Shown here piece after piece: positions 9,121 to 19,682 of a DNA stretch of 64,000 bases. Numbering within the stretch: position 1 is the first letter of the stretch; every line of letters begins with the position of its first letter. Below the pieces are notes generated by a model. It saw only the letters and a list, made by a program, of their open reading frames with translations, was not told where the DNA came from and ran no database searches. Source of the DNA: Cacajao melanocephalus. Lineage: Eukaryota > Chordata > Mammalia > Primates > Pitheciidae. The translations under genes were made by a program, and so were the position numbers. The stretch spans positions 1-64,000 of the forward strand of contig CAUYLG010048087.1 of assembly GCA_963573385.1 (NCBI GenBank). Reading direction: 5' to 3'.

Positions 9121-9689
9121 AGGGATTTGGTAAACTCCATACCAAGTTGTAGTCAGTGCCTTGCTGTAATTTGTCATATTCCCTAATTCTAATTTATGCC
9201 CTGCTACACTCTCTTCTGATGTCTAGATTTACAAAACTTTTCATTCCACCTGGACAAAATTGCACTGAGTAGAAAGAAAAAACTCTCAGCAAGTAAAAAT
9301 ATTCTTGAGATAAAAGGGTTCTAAGCAGAGGGTCAGATGCCATTTTAAAACCGGATCAGTGGTCATAGGAAGGGAATTGGAGGGACAACCTGGTTACCAA
9401 GGTCGTAAAGGGTGACTTTGCATCCACTCTTTTTCTAGTTACTGGATCCCAGATACCTAGCAAGAAAGTCTTCGCACTTTGACACTTTAACCTCTTTCTG
9501 TAGCTATATCTACTACATGCCAACTGTCACCAGATACTTTCTTCTACATATCATTAATGGTCCTTATCTACCGTAGATAATCTTCAAGATTTCTCTCAAA
9601 GTTTCTCTAATTTTAGTGACTTTATATAGCAAAAGGATGTCACAGCACCCCTGACTTCCATATGTACATATTAATAGCACTTTAGTCGT
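9121..9689. other. Spacer, nothing recognised
   Basis: No gene or confident repeat in ~570 bp. Confidence 0.5.
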
Positions 9690-9965
9690 CATATATGAAT
9701 TTAAAAGTCATATCCTCTAGAAAGCTTTTGCTACCCCCCACAGCCTAGGTTAGGTCTGGTTACTATACAGTCTTACAACTTGCATCCTATACCTGTTTTT
9801 TATTACACTAAACACACTTGTGTGATTCATTGCATTTCTTCTCCATTAGACTCTAAGCTTCATGAGGATATCATGTTTCTGCTTTACTTTTTTCTTCTTG
9901 TGCCAGGGACCATTCTAACTCTGGTCGTGTTTCCTAGTACCTAAAGTATACCTTGATTCTCATAC
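9690..9965 (+). mobile_element. L2 3' end, plus strand
   Basis: CCTCTAGAAAGCTTTTGCTACCC at the start, and TTGCATTTCTTCTCCATTAGACTCTAAGCTTCATGAGGATATCATGTTTCTG near the end. These correspond to the L2 landmarks GGAAGCCTTCCCTGACC and CCACTAGACTGTAAGCTCCATGAGGGCAGG. Confidence 0.75.
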
Positions 9966-10585
9966 AACATCAGCATTTTTAGATTTCTTCCAATTATTTT
10001 TCCTTTTGTGTTTTATTACTACTTCATGTTCCTGACTCTTATCTCTAGAGTCATTACGTAAGCCAGTCCAGATTGTGGTTAATGTTATGATATAATACAA
10101 AATGAATTCAAGAAATTCTTATAGAATGTTACCTGCAAAATCTCCTGTGGCTTTGGTGATTAAACTGTAATCTCAGTTAAACATTTTACTTTCCAATGTG
10201 GGAAACTTGCTTTGGCAAGATTCAAATAGAATGAACATAGATTCTAATAAAATATGTTCATGGGACTCATTAGTCCAGCTCCCTTGCCTCACTTGAATTT
10301 CCAATACCTGTTAATTCCTACCAGCTTCTCATAGTTTTAAAGGTATCCATGGACTCTTATCCTAAAATATATACTTTTGTTATGTACCCCTCCCAAAATT
10401 CTCCAAGGTTTATGCTCCAGATTTAAACAAAACATTTTTACAAGGCAATAATTTCTACAAAGATGTGATTTTATAGACACTTTATCCCCATCTTTTAAGA
10501 GCTTTCCATAAAATTAAAAATAAGAAAATGATTATTATTATTTGTGAATGAACCATGCAATTGTTCTCTTGTACTTATTAAAAAT
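9966..10585. other. AT-rich spacer, nothing recognised
   Basis: No gene or confident repeat in ~620 bp. Confidence 0.5.
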
Positions 10586-10830
10586 AAAAACATCAACAAT
10601 AATGTTAACAATTAGCATTTACTAAACACTAAGATATATATGACCTTTATATTTTTAATGTATAAATTTCCTAATAATTGTGCAAAGTGTTTGCTGTTAT
10701 TCCTATTTATAAATTAGGAAATTGGCCTGCATGAATTCAGAACTCATCCAATTTGAATTAGTTGTTAAATGAGTAAATAAGAATTCAAAACCAGGTCCTT
10801 CTGAGTCCAGGGCCAATGTATTTTCAGTAA
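10586..10830 (-). mobile_element. MIR, minus strand
   Basis: Antisense MIR features in order: AGCATTTACTAAACACTAAG, GTGCAAAGTGTTTGCTG, TATTCCTATTTATAAATTAGGAAATTG, AGTTGTTAAATG, and AATTCAAAACCAGGTCCTTCTGAGTCCAGGGCC. Confidence 0.75.
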
Positions 10831-11450
10831 GTACTACCTCAAGTATATAAAAAATATTTAAAGTTGAAAAAAGAAAACCTTTGCTTGAGTCCCTTGTAAA
10901 AATTCACAAATTACACAAACATAGTGACTTGACGTTAGCTGAGCATGCACACACTCTGAGCAAAGAAATGGAGTTCACTATCAAGCTGTGGTTTCTATGG
11001 TGTCTTTTCACAGAATGGAAGAGACAATCCGGAGTTTTTATGCTGTCTTGAAGTAGTGCCTGGTATAGCCCCATCACTTAATTTTTTTTCCATTACTATT
11101 CTGAACTTAAAAAGCTAGGAAATAAATACAGCTGTTATGAAAAGAGAACAGACTTTTCCTCCCCCCCATCTCCCCACCCCTGCTTCAAGATTTGAAATGT
11201 TAAATTAATAATTGGTGAAGAAAATTAAAACTCTTAATTATAATAAGGTAAGGCAACAACCAAGAAAAATAAATGCATGGGCTATCCCAGTGAAGAAGTT
11301 AACCATTTTTTGTAAGTGCAAAATAAAACTATAATTAAATAAATGTTGTGTAACAAAACATTTAATATAATAGTTAATGTTAGAAGTCATAGTGGTTGGG
11401 AATCAGTTCAACTGCAAGAAGCAGAAAAACCAATCACAAAATACCTTAAA
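10831..11450. other. Spacer with a short poly-C patch
   Basis: No gene or repeat family recognised. A C-rich patch (TTCCTCCCCCCCATCTCCCC) lies near 11157-11176. Confidence 0.5.
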
Positions 11451-11451
11451 G

Positions 11452-11562
11452 CAGTTGTTCTGAAGATGGCTGACGTTAGAATTACCCAGAGAACACTTAA
11501 AGGTACCAATTCCTTGGCCCCAGCCCCTCTCTCTGATGAAATGATCTTTTTGAGGACTCCAT
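11452..11562 (-). mobile_element. MER5-like fragment, minus strand
   Basis: CAGTTGTTCTGAAGATGGCTGACGTTAGAATTACCCAGAGAACACTTAAA resembles the antisense MER5 start (CAGTGGTTCTCAAAC..GTGCATCAGAATCACCTGGAG). The 3' half is lost. Confidence 0.6.
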
Positions 11563-11586
11563 CATAAGTATTTTCTGTCAGTTGAT

Positions 11587-12094
11587 GTATTAGTTATCTA
11601 TTGCTGCATAACAGATTAATTTACACTATTTGTAGGCCAGGAATCTAGGTGTAGACTAACTGGTTCCCTCTGGCTTAGGCTTTCTCACAAGACACTAATC
11701 AAGGTATCAGCTGGGGCTGATGTCATCTCTAGGTTGAACAAGGGGAGAATCTGCTTCTGAATTCATTCATATGACTGTTGGATAGCCACAATCCCTGTGG
11801 CTGTTGGCCAAAGACACCAGTGTTTTGTGCCCTGCAAATCTCTCCATATCCAGAAAGCAGGTCACAACATCAACTGGTTTCCCTTAAATAAGCAAGAGAG
11901 GGCTCCCAAAATGGAAGCCATCATCATTTGTAATCTCAATCTTGGAATTGACATCCTATTACTTTAGAAGTATTCTATTCAGTAGAAGTAAGTAACCCGA
12001 TCTAACCTACTCTCAAGGGAAAGGGATTAAAAAGGATTTGAAAACCAAGAAGTGAAGAACCTTGAGGAGCATCTTAGAGATTGCTTGCCACAGC
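11587..12094. mobile_element. Old LTR-like interspersed repeat, TG...CA ends
   Basis: Starts TGTATTAGTTATCTATTGCTGCATAACA and ends ATCTTAGAGATTGCTTGCCACA. Internal blocks CTCTCACAAGACACTAATCAAGGTATCAGCTGGGGCTG, GGTCACAACATCAACTGGTTTCCCT and GAAGCCATCATCATTTGTAATCTCAATCTTGGAATTGACATCC follow a dispersed mammalian repeat that I know but cannot name with certainty. The TG/CA termini fit a solo LTR, but a DNA element is not excluded. No coding capacity. Confidence 0.65.
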
Positions 12095-12400
12095 AAGGAT
12101 GTGAATTGGCTTAAATGAAGAGAGGTTTATTTTTCTCTCATAACAAAAAGCCTAAAAGAAGTATAGTAGCTGAACATTTTCTGGACTGTCAGTCACTGTA
12201 GGCATTTGATAGGAAGGAGGGGGAAGATGGGAGAAATAGAAGGTCTATGCTTCTTTTTATTAAGAAAGCAAATGTTTTTTTTCTAAGTACCTCTGGAAGA
12301 CTTGGTTATGTCGCATGGGTCATAACTGGACCAGTTGGGCTCCCTTAACTAAAAATAAAGGTGAATGGTGAGTTTTTACCTCCAACCCAAGTAGGAACAG
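12095..12400. other. Possible second old repeat, unnamed
   Basis: GAGAGGTTTATTTTTCTCTCATAACAAAAAGCCTAAAAG looks like the 'TTTATTTCTCTCATGTAACAGTCCAGAGG' block of a common old repeat, also suspected at 28.6 and 41.1 kb. Evidence is limited to this similarity. Confidence 0.35.
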
Positions 12401-12818
12401 CAACGGAGCCTGAGCTTGAGAATGGTACCCATCAATAACCTGTGCACACCATGGCTCCATTTCCTTGTATCTTATTCTTTACCATATCTTAATTTAAGAT
12501 TGCAAATCAAAGTATAAATTGATGCTAGTTTAATAAATTTAATGTACAACTAATTTCAAGATCATATTTCTCATGGCTTCAACTTTATCACAGCATGCTC
12601 ATGAACCAGAAAGTAGCAAACACCTTTGAGCAGCTGAAAGAGTTATAATGAAGTTCATGTAGCTAAATTTATAGAAAACCTCTCAGATCTTAATCTTCAG
12701 TTTTATTTATTCCCTTTTAATTCACAATCCAGACAGGATTGATGATTAATTCATCTCACAGCTTGTACATTTGCCTCAGTTTTCCCCCAAAGGATATTCT
12801 CAACATTTTAGCATTTCA
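12401..12818. other. Spacer, nothing recognised
   Basis: No gene or confident repeat. Confidence 0.5.
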
Positions 12819-13015
12819 TAAAAGGGCTGTCATAATGTGGCCACAACTTTCCTCTCTGGCCTTGCTCCCCACATCTCCTATGCTCTCTTCTTTCCAGTAA
12901 CTCAAGTTCTCTACACACACATCCTCTTCTCTACCTCCCTGCTTCCTCTGCCTGCAATGTCCTTTCCGACTCATCTTTCAAGGTCTACATCATATTATAC
13001 AACTTTAGATGCCTG
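12819..13015 (+). mobile_element. L2 fragment, plus strand
   Basis: TGTGGCCACAACTTTCCTCTCTGGCCTTG, then CTACCTCCCTGCTTCCTCTGCCTGCAATGTCCTTTCC, then TCATCTTTCAAGGTCTAC matches the L2 stretch ending GTTCCCTCTGCCTGGAACGCTCTTCC..CTTCAGGTCTCAGCTC. Confidence 0.7.
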
Positions 13016-13157
13016 TAGGGACCAGGGAAATAATGCAAATGAGAGGAATGTGCTGGTGATTGCATATTAAACACATGGAAATCATACTTGCAACAAGGGA
13101 TATGCTCCATCCTGCTTTTCTTAATATTTTCTCCATTCTTGGTCATTCCTTTGTCTT

Positions 13158-13231
13158 CTCATTCTGACAGAGACATAATGATCCACTTTCTAAATTCTAA
13201 ATTCTGATAGAGATATAATTATTTCACTTAC
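13158..13231. repeat. Local tandem duplication, ~42 bp period
   Basis: ATTCTGACAGAGACATAATGATCCACTT and, after CTAAATTCTAA, ATTCTGATAGAGATATAATTATTTCACTT are two diverged copies side by side. Confidence 0.7.
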
Positions 13232-13310
13232 ATGTTAAGAAAGTGAAAATGCTTTACATTCATTTTTCATCATGACCATAATGAAAATGGCTACAGTACC
13301 ATCATATTTT

Positions 13311-13615
13311 TTTCTTCTTCTTTTTCTTCTTCTTCTTCTCCTTCCTCCTCCTCCTCTTCTTGTCCTTCTTCTTCCTCTTCTTCTTCTTCTTCTTCCTCTC
13401 CTTCTCCTTTTCCTTCTCCTTCTTATTCTCCTTCTCCTTCTTCTTCTTTTCTTCTTCTTCCTCCTTCTTCTTCTTCCTCCTCTTCTTCTTGTTCCTCCTC
13501 CTCTTCTTCTTCCTATCCTTCTCCTTCTTCTTTCTTCTTCTTTTTCATTCTTATTCGTCTTTCTCCTCCTCCTTCTCCTCCTCCTCCTCCTCCTCCTCCT
13601 CCACCACCTCCTCCA
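13311..13615. repeat. Polypyrimidine (TTC)n/(CCT)n array, ~300 bp
   Basis: Almost unbroken pyrimidines on the plus strand, mostly TTC, CTT, TCC and CCT words, grading into pure CCT near 13575-13600. It lies inside the target-site duplication of the adjacent minus-strand Alu, exactly where that Alu's A-tail should be, so it grew from the tail. The long frames here (poly-Leu, poly-Ser/Phe) are translations of the repeat. Confidence 0.95.
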
Positions 13616-13911
13616 TCACCATCCTTTTTATACAGCGTTTTGCTCAGTCGCCCAGGCTGGACGGCAGTGGTGTGATCATAACTCACTGCAGCCTTAACCT
13701 CCTGGGCTCAAGAGATCCTCCTGCCTCAGCCTCCTGAGTAGCTGGTACTGTAGGCATGCACCACCACACCCAGATAATTTTGTTTATTTTTTGTAGAGAC
13801 AAGATCTTACTGTGTTGCTCAGGCTGGTCTCAAACTCCTGGACTCAAGCAAGCCTCCTGCCTCTGCCTGCCAGAGTGCTGTGATTATAGGCATAAGCCAC
13901 CACACCTGGTC
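13616..13911 (-). mobile_element. AluJ, minus strand, with the microsatellite as its tail
   Basis: GCTCAGTCGCCCAGGCTGGACGGCAGTGGTGTGATCATAACTCACTGCAGCC to GTGATTATAGGCATAAGCCACCACACCTGG. Target-site duplication ACCATCATATTTTTT at 13298-13312 (left of the TTC array) and 13912-13926 (right of the Alu) encloses both Alu and array. Confidence 0.95.
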
Positions 13912-13926
13912 ACCATCATATTTTTT

Positions 13927-14525
13927 ATTTCTCTCTTTAAAAAATATCTAGCGGTAATTAGAAATCCAAATTTTAATGTTAAGTGTCGATTTAAAAATCA
14001 TGGTGTTTGTATATATGGATTTACTTTTTAAATTATTTTCGTGGAGGAAGGGAACATGCTGTATCACATTAAATACATCTACAGTCTGGAATATGCCTGC
14101 TGGCTGTGAGCTAAATCAAAATAGTTCCCTCTCTGGAGTCTTTCCTAAAAGCCCAAGTTGATTAGTTACTTCTTCCACTGTTGTCCAGGAATAACGAGGA
14201 TGACGTCCAAGAGGAACATTTTATATACCAATTTACACATGTGGTTTATATGTGAGTCCTTTTACCTGGACCGAGAACAGAGTTTGCAGATTATGACTGT
14301 ATTCTCAACTTAACACATGGAATCTACCACATAGTTCACACCCTGTAAATGCTTGTTACATTAATGCATCTCAAACGAACAAACGAATCTCATAAAGAAA
14401 TGTAGCTGATGTGGAGTGGACATGATCTAATTATAGATCAAGTAAGCTTTGATTCAGCAACAAAATATGTGAGGGAAAATGTCCTGGTTGGTCCTCTTGG
14501 ACAGGATTATTCAATAGAGGCCCAA
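13927..14525. other. Spacer, nothing recognised
   Basis: About 600 bp with no gene or confident repeat. Confidence 0.5.
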
Positions 14526-15360
14526 ATTCGTTCATTTAACAAGTATGTGCTGAAGGCACAATATGAATCAAGCAATTCTAGACACTGAGGATTCAGAAAA
14601 CAATAAAACAGTAAAAAAAAAAATCCTTAATGGGAAGAGACAAATAAGAAATAAAAGCAACAGATAAAGAAAGTCATATTTTCAATAATTCTAATGTTTG
14701 TTTTGGAGAAACAATGAAAAAAAGACAGAGGAGAAGTTGTCGAGAACCTGAGGGATGGGGGCATGTGGAAGTTGAAATAAGCTAACCATGTTAAGAGCCT
14801 GTGAGAAGGAGGGCATTTGTGTAAAACTCTGAAAGAATGAGGGAGCCAGCCAAATAGATATCTGGAGGAAAGTGCTCTAGTCAGATGGAACAGCAAGCTC
14901 AAATCCTGAAGCACCAGGATGCCTATTCAAGGAATAGCAAGGTGGCTGGGATGGCTGGAAAGAAGAAAGTGAGGGAGACAGATGGAGAGGGCATGAGTTT
15001 GGAGACATCATAGCAGGATGGGGGAGAGAGAATGCAACCATCTCTTAGGTGCCATTTTGTGACAACCTTCACTTTTATTCCAACTTAGGTGGAAGCCATT
15101 GGAGGAGCAGGAGAGTGACATGACCTAACACATTTCAAAGGGATTGTCTTGGTGACTCTATTGACACTAGACTGAATGGAGACTAGAGTGGGGCAGGATG
15201 GCCACTTAGTGATAGAGATAATGCAAACAAGTAAGATGGCAGCTTGGACCAAGGTTGTGGTCACAGAGGCCAAGAGACTGATAGAGAACTGGGATTCCAA
15301 CCTCATTAGGTTCCTAAAATAAGTTAAAAGCTTCCTTCCAAAGCAACAGGAGCCCAATCT
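14526..15360 (-). mobile_element. L2, minus strand, ~0.8 kb
   Basis: Antisense L2 landmarks in order: TTCATTTAACAAGTATGTGCTGAAGGCAC at the 3' end; GAGGAAAGTGCTCTAGTCAGATGGAACAGCAAGCTCAAATCCTGAAGCACCAGGATG; GGAATAGCAAGGTGGCTGGGATGGCTGGA; GGTGGAAGCCATTGGAGGAGCAGGAGAGTGACATGACCTAAC; and a further stretch to ~15360. Heavily decayed; no ORF survives. Confidence 0.8.
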
Positions 15361-15480
15361 GACCTGTCAGTTCAGTATAAGAATATCTTCTTTGTGATCA
15401 TTCTATTTTCAGTACTGCCGACATGTTAATTAATTGCCTAATCACTCACTGTTTGCTTGCTGACCATGAAGAGAACAGGG
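15361..15480. other. Gap between two opposed L2 fragments
   Basis: About 120 bp, not assigned. Confidence 0.5.
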
Positions 15481-16130
15481 GATTTTTCTCCTGTAATATA
15501 TTCTCTACATTGAAGCCAGGGTGACCTTTTCATAATGCAAATCTGATTATGTGTCCTTTTTAAAACAGTTTAATATCTTCTCATTTCGTAGAGGATAAAA
15601 CAAAATTCCATATCATGACCCACAGGTCACTTTTGGATTTCGATTCTCACTGTGATGTCAAATCTTCACAATCTGTGCTCCAGCAAAGCTGCCTGTTCAG
15701 TTCCTTTTATGCACCAGCATACCCTCACACCGGGGGTTTATCCATCCTATTCCTTCTGCTTGAGCTTCTTTTTGCTCCCTTCTTCACTTCATTAATTTCT
15801 TCCCATCCTTTTCATGTTAGCTCAATGCTATAAGTCCACTACCTCTGGGACTCTTTCTCTAAGATTTCTGACTATGGTATACTCCCCTGTTGTAGCATCT
15901 GGCAGCACCTGCACCTCTTCCTGCATATGTCACAGTTACAGTTTTCTAATACATTTGAGTGATGATTGAATTAATGTCACTTCTTCCTGTCACTAGTTCC
16001 CCTCTCCCCCAAACTAGACTGTAAAATTCTTGGGAGTAAGAGCCATACCTTCTTTTCTTCATCATTTACTCCCAGGATTAATCATAATATCTAGCATATA
16101 TATGTTGGATGGATGAACAAATGGATGGAT
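15481..16130 (+). mobile_element. L2, plus strand, ~0.65 kb
   Basis: AATGCAAATCTGATTATGTGTCC..TTTAATATCTTCTCATTTCGTAGAGGATAAAACAAAATTCC, later GTTCCTTTTATGCACC, CTTTCTCTAAGATTTCTGACTA, and AACTAGACTGTAAAATTCTTGGGAGTAAGAGCC up to TATGTTGGATGGATGAACAAATGG. These are the sense L2 3' landmarks, ending in the usual GAATGAATGA-like tail. Confidence 0.82.
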
Positions 16131-17758
16131 GCATTCTATCATTGGCTTAGAATTTTAGCATTATTCATCCTACTATTTATCACCATTCAGGGTAATTTGT
16201 ATTCTTGGAAGCATGAATAGAAAACAATTGTAACTGTTGGTTGTCCCAAATGTGCTGCTATAAAGCTGGGTTACAAAGGCAGTCGTTTTGCCCTGTCTGG
16301 GGATAAATAGGCATAGTTTGAGTAATGGCAATTAGAGCCAGAATTCAACTGGTGAATCACATTGACCACCACTTGAGTAAACCCGTGGACTGTAATTATG
16401 TCTATTCCTTATTTGGAAGCCTGAGGAATAATGCTTTTGTTTGCAGTGTTTTCTCCCTGGCACAGTCTGTGAGCCCAGAATGAAAAGATTAGATTATTAT
16501 CTTTAACCAGCATCTCATGTTCTTTGATTTTCATCAAGCTTTTCACATTTTCATGTTAAGAAAGTGAAAATGATTTACATCCAAGATTGATTCAATGACA
16601 TTTTTGTAACTGATTGCCTTTTAAAAAATTATATTCCAGAGCTTGAAGTAAAAGTAGTCTTATAATAATTTCATAAGGCAAGAATGCCTTACTTCTTTTT
16701 CTTCTAAAAACAAATTCATGCTATTGTACATATTTTAACTAAAATGACTTTATACACACTAAGATCAAATATGTTATCTAAAAGGGCTAAAACAAGATTC
16801 TACCATAAATCTTATAACTTAAAAAAATCCTGTCAATATTTGATTACCCAAGTGAAGAATGATGTCTTATTTTTCAGCATTCCTCATAAAATGTACTTCT
16901 TAATTTTGCTATAAACAGGCTGGTGTGTTTTGCTATCAAGCAATTTAAATGTATATTTTTATGAGATTTGGGGTCATTATTGAACCAGGCTAATAAACTG
17001 CAAAGGCAGTTGATGCAGATAAACCTTAGAACAATAAATGTAAGAACAAAGGAAAAAGAAAATAATGTGCATCTGCTGAAGGGAAAGATACTGCCGAATA
17101 CTAATGAGGAAAGTGGTCTGGGAGTTGTTGTAGAAAACCTCTAAAGCATGCAGCTTAATGTGCAACTGCAGGAAAAGGGCATGGACAATGCTCGATTGTA
17201 TGGCTAGAGGAAGACAATGTAAATCAGATTCGGCATCATTAATCTAAGCCCTAGTATTAATGTCACCTAAAGAATTGTTCTGTACATTGCTCTTGGTCAA
17301 GAGAGGTGCAAAAGAATGCATTTGATGCTGAAATTATGTAGTAAAAGGGCAGCTCAATGAATTTATTGGTCTAATGTTGGCAAGTAGGAGAAAAGAAGAC
17401 TCCCAACCTGGCTAGTAGCTGTGGACTAAGATGAGCATTGCTGCCCTTTCTTTTTATATGGGCCATTGAGAGTTATGTAAGCCAGAGATATCATAAAGTT
17501 CATATAAAACAGTTAGGCCACTTGGGTTGGGCTCAATGGACACTTCCACTTTCTAGAAAACCCTGAGGTTTCTGCCCTGTCAGTGTATCTAACCTTTCCT
17601 CAGAGGATACTTTGCTGTCTTTTCTCATAAGTATTTCTTATTTTTTAATCTGTGTACAATCTATGTATAATCTGTAAGCTACAGTTAGAACTGTGTATAT
17701 GCATTTCTGAAGTGTTACCATCACTGCCACCACTAGAATACAGTCCTTTCCTACCTGA
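16131..17758. other. ~1.6 kb without recognisable gene or repeat
   Basis: Nothing classified. A 29 bp segment at 16552-16580 closely repeats one at 13231-13259 (28/29). A 62-codon minus ORF (16977-17165) has no recognisable domain. Confidence 0.5.
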
Positions 17759-18061
17759 TTTTTTTTTTTTTGAGATGGAGTCTCGCTCTGTCACCCAGAC
17801 TGGAATGCAGTGGCACAATCCACCTTGCAAATTGCAGTGGTAACCTCTGTCTCCGAGGTTCAAGCAATTCTCCTGCCTCAGTCTCCTGAGTAGCTGGTAC
17901 TACAGGTATGCACCACTATGCCCAGATAATTTTTGTATTTTTAGTAAAAATGGAGTTTTACCATGTTGGCCAGCTGATCTCAGACTGCTGACCTGAAGTG
18001 ATCCACTCACCTCGGCCTCCCAAAGTGCTGGGATTTTAGGTGTGCACCACTGCATCCGGCC
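17759..18061 (-). mobile_element. AluS-type Alu, minus strand
   Basis: T-tail then GAGATGGAGTCTCGCTCTGTCACCCAGACTGG, ending TGGGATTTTAGGTGTGCACCACTGCATCCGGCC. Target-site duplication CCTACCTGA (17750-17758) and CCTACCTTA (18062-18070). Confidence 0.95.
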
Positions 18062-18185
18062 CCTACCTTAATTCTATTCAACCTGAATTCAAGGTAATCT
18101 GGAATTGAAAAACTGTGAGTACAACTGCAAGAAACTGTAGGAAGTTGTATATATCTGTCCCTATGAGTCTACTGTCTACACACTT

Positions 18186-18345
18186 ATACACACACACACA
18201 CACACACACATACATATATATACACACACACACACACACATACTTTGTCTCTGGATGTGTATATATATACACACACATATATCTGATATATATGTGTATA
18301 TGTAATATATCGTGTGTATATAATGATTCAGAGGATTATACTTTG
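18186..18345. repeat. (CA)n/(TA)n compound microsatellite
   Basis: CACACA runs, TATATA and TGTATA words over ~160 bp with a short unique interruption (ACTTTGTCTCTGGATG) near 18242-18257. ORFs on both strands here are repeat translations. Confidence 0.92.
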
Positions 18346-18927
18346 AAATGTTATATATACAAATATTATATTCCAAAACAGTTCTCCTTCACCATTTTGT
18401 AGATAAAAAATGTCACATGAGCATAGGTTCAAAAGTAAATAAAAATTTAAGGCAATTTTTAACTCTAATTTTCCCTACTTGCAGGGTCAATTTTTTCAAT
18501 ATACAAAAAATTAGATTTATTTAGCTTGATTTGTTTTTGATAAATCAGAATTGGCTGTTTACAATACTTTGATATTCACTCTGTACTTGGAAATCTATTT
18601 TTTGACCAACTAGTATGAAGTTTCTCTGAATCTTTCTGGAACTATTACTCTTTTCACCCTTGCAAATCTGAATTGGTGGTGCTGCAGTGTGCTCCAGATA
18701 AGAAGGTGGTGAGAAGTAAACGATTCAACCATTGGACTAGTTGTCTTGTCTATACAGAGCCAGAACCATCAACAGGTAACTGTAAATCTCCTCTCCTGAG
18801 GAATTTTGGCATGTAAACTTTTCCTAGAGTCTCTAGACTGCTTTTACACTTTGAAGATATTGTGGAAAATATCACAACACTGGATGTGGTAGTAGAGGAT
18901 GCGTTTGAGACTGGTGTGCACAACATA
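18346..18927. other. Spacer, nothing recognised
   Basis: No gene or confident repeat in ~580 bp. Confidence 0.5.
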
Positions 18928-18929
18928 TA

Positions 18930-19680
18930 CAGTTGACCCTTGGATAACAGTAGGGTTAAGGGTGCTGATCTTTTCTTGCAATAAAAATTGGGCATATAAA
19001 TCTTGACTCTCCAAACAGTTAACTACTTATAACCTAGTATTGACCAAAAGCTTCACCAATTACATAAACAGTTGATTAACACATACTTTGTATGTTACAT
19101 TTATTATGTGCTGCATTCTCACAATAAGTAAGCTAGAGAAAATAAATATTATTAGGAAAATTATAAGAAAGACAAAATATAGTTCCTATTCCTCAAGAGG
19201 TGGTGGATCATTATAAAGTTGTTTTTTTTTTTAGATGAAGTCTCTCACTGTCACCCAGGCTAGAGTACAGTTCAGTGGTGTGATCTCAGCTAACTGCAAA
19301 CTCCATCTCCCAGGTTCCAGCCATTCTGGTACTCAGCCTCCCAAGTAGCTGGGATTATAGGTGCATGCCATCATTCCTGGCTAATTTTTGTATTTGTAGC
19401 AGAGATGGAGTTTTACTGTGTTGGCTAGGCTTGTCTTGAACTCCTCACCTCAAGTGATCTACCCACTTCAGCCTCCCAAAGTGCTCGGATTACAGGCATG
19501 AGCCACCTTACCGGGCTCATTGAAAAGTCTTCATCCTCATCATCTTCACATTGAGTAGGCTGAAGAAGAGGAGAAAGAGAAGGGGTTGATCTCGCTGTCC
19601 CAGAGGTGGCAGAGACCTAAGGATATTTGTATATAAGCGAATCTGCACATTTCAAACCAGTGTTGTACAAGAATCAACTG
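18930..19680. mobile_element. Tigger-like (TcMar) non-autonomous DNA element, split by an Alu
   Basis: Terminal repeats CAGTTGACCCTTGGATAACA at the left and TTGTACAAGAATCAACTG at the right, flanked directly by TA dinucleotides (18928-18929 and 19681-19682), the TcMar target site. Interior text (AACAGTTAACTACTTATAACCTAGTATTGACC, ACAATAAGTAAGCTAGAGAA, CCTCATCATCTTCACATTGAGTAGGCTGAAG) fits a known Tigger-derived family whose exact name I cannot fix. It has no transposase frame. Confidence 0.88.
19219..19516 (-). mobile_element. AluS-type Alu nested in the Tigger-like element
   Basis: T-tail, then AGATGAAGTCTCTCACTGTCACCCAGGC to GGATTACAGGCATGAGCCACCTTACCGGGC. Target-site duplication TCATTATAAAG (19208-19218) and TCATTGAAAAG (19517-19527). 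Confidence 0.94.
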
Positions 19681-19682
19681 TA

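Noticed and set aside
11587..12094. Naming this element as a specific ERVL LTR family
   Set aside because: The consensus is familiar and the ends are TG/CA, but I could not place the family name or find a 5 bp target-site duplication, so it is left unnamed.
13272..13697. 141-codon Leu-rich and 125-codon Ser/Phe-rich ORFs resembling membrane proteins
   Set aside because: They are translations of the TTC/CCT array and the adjoining Alu.
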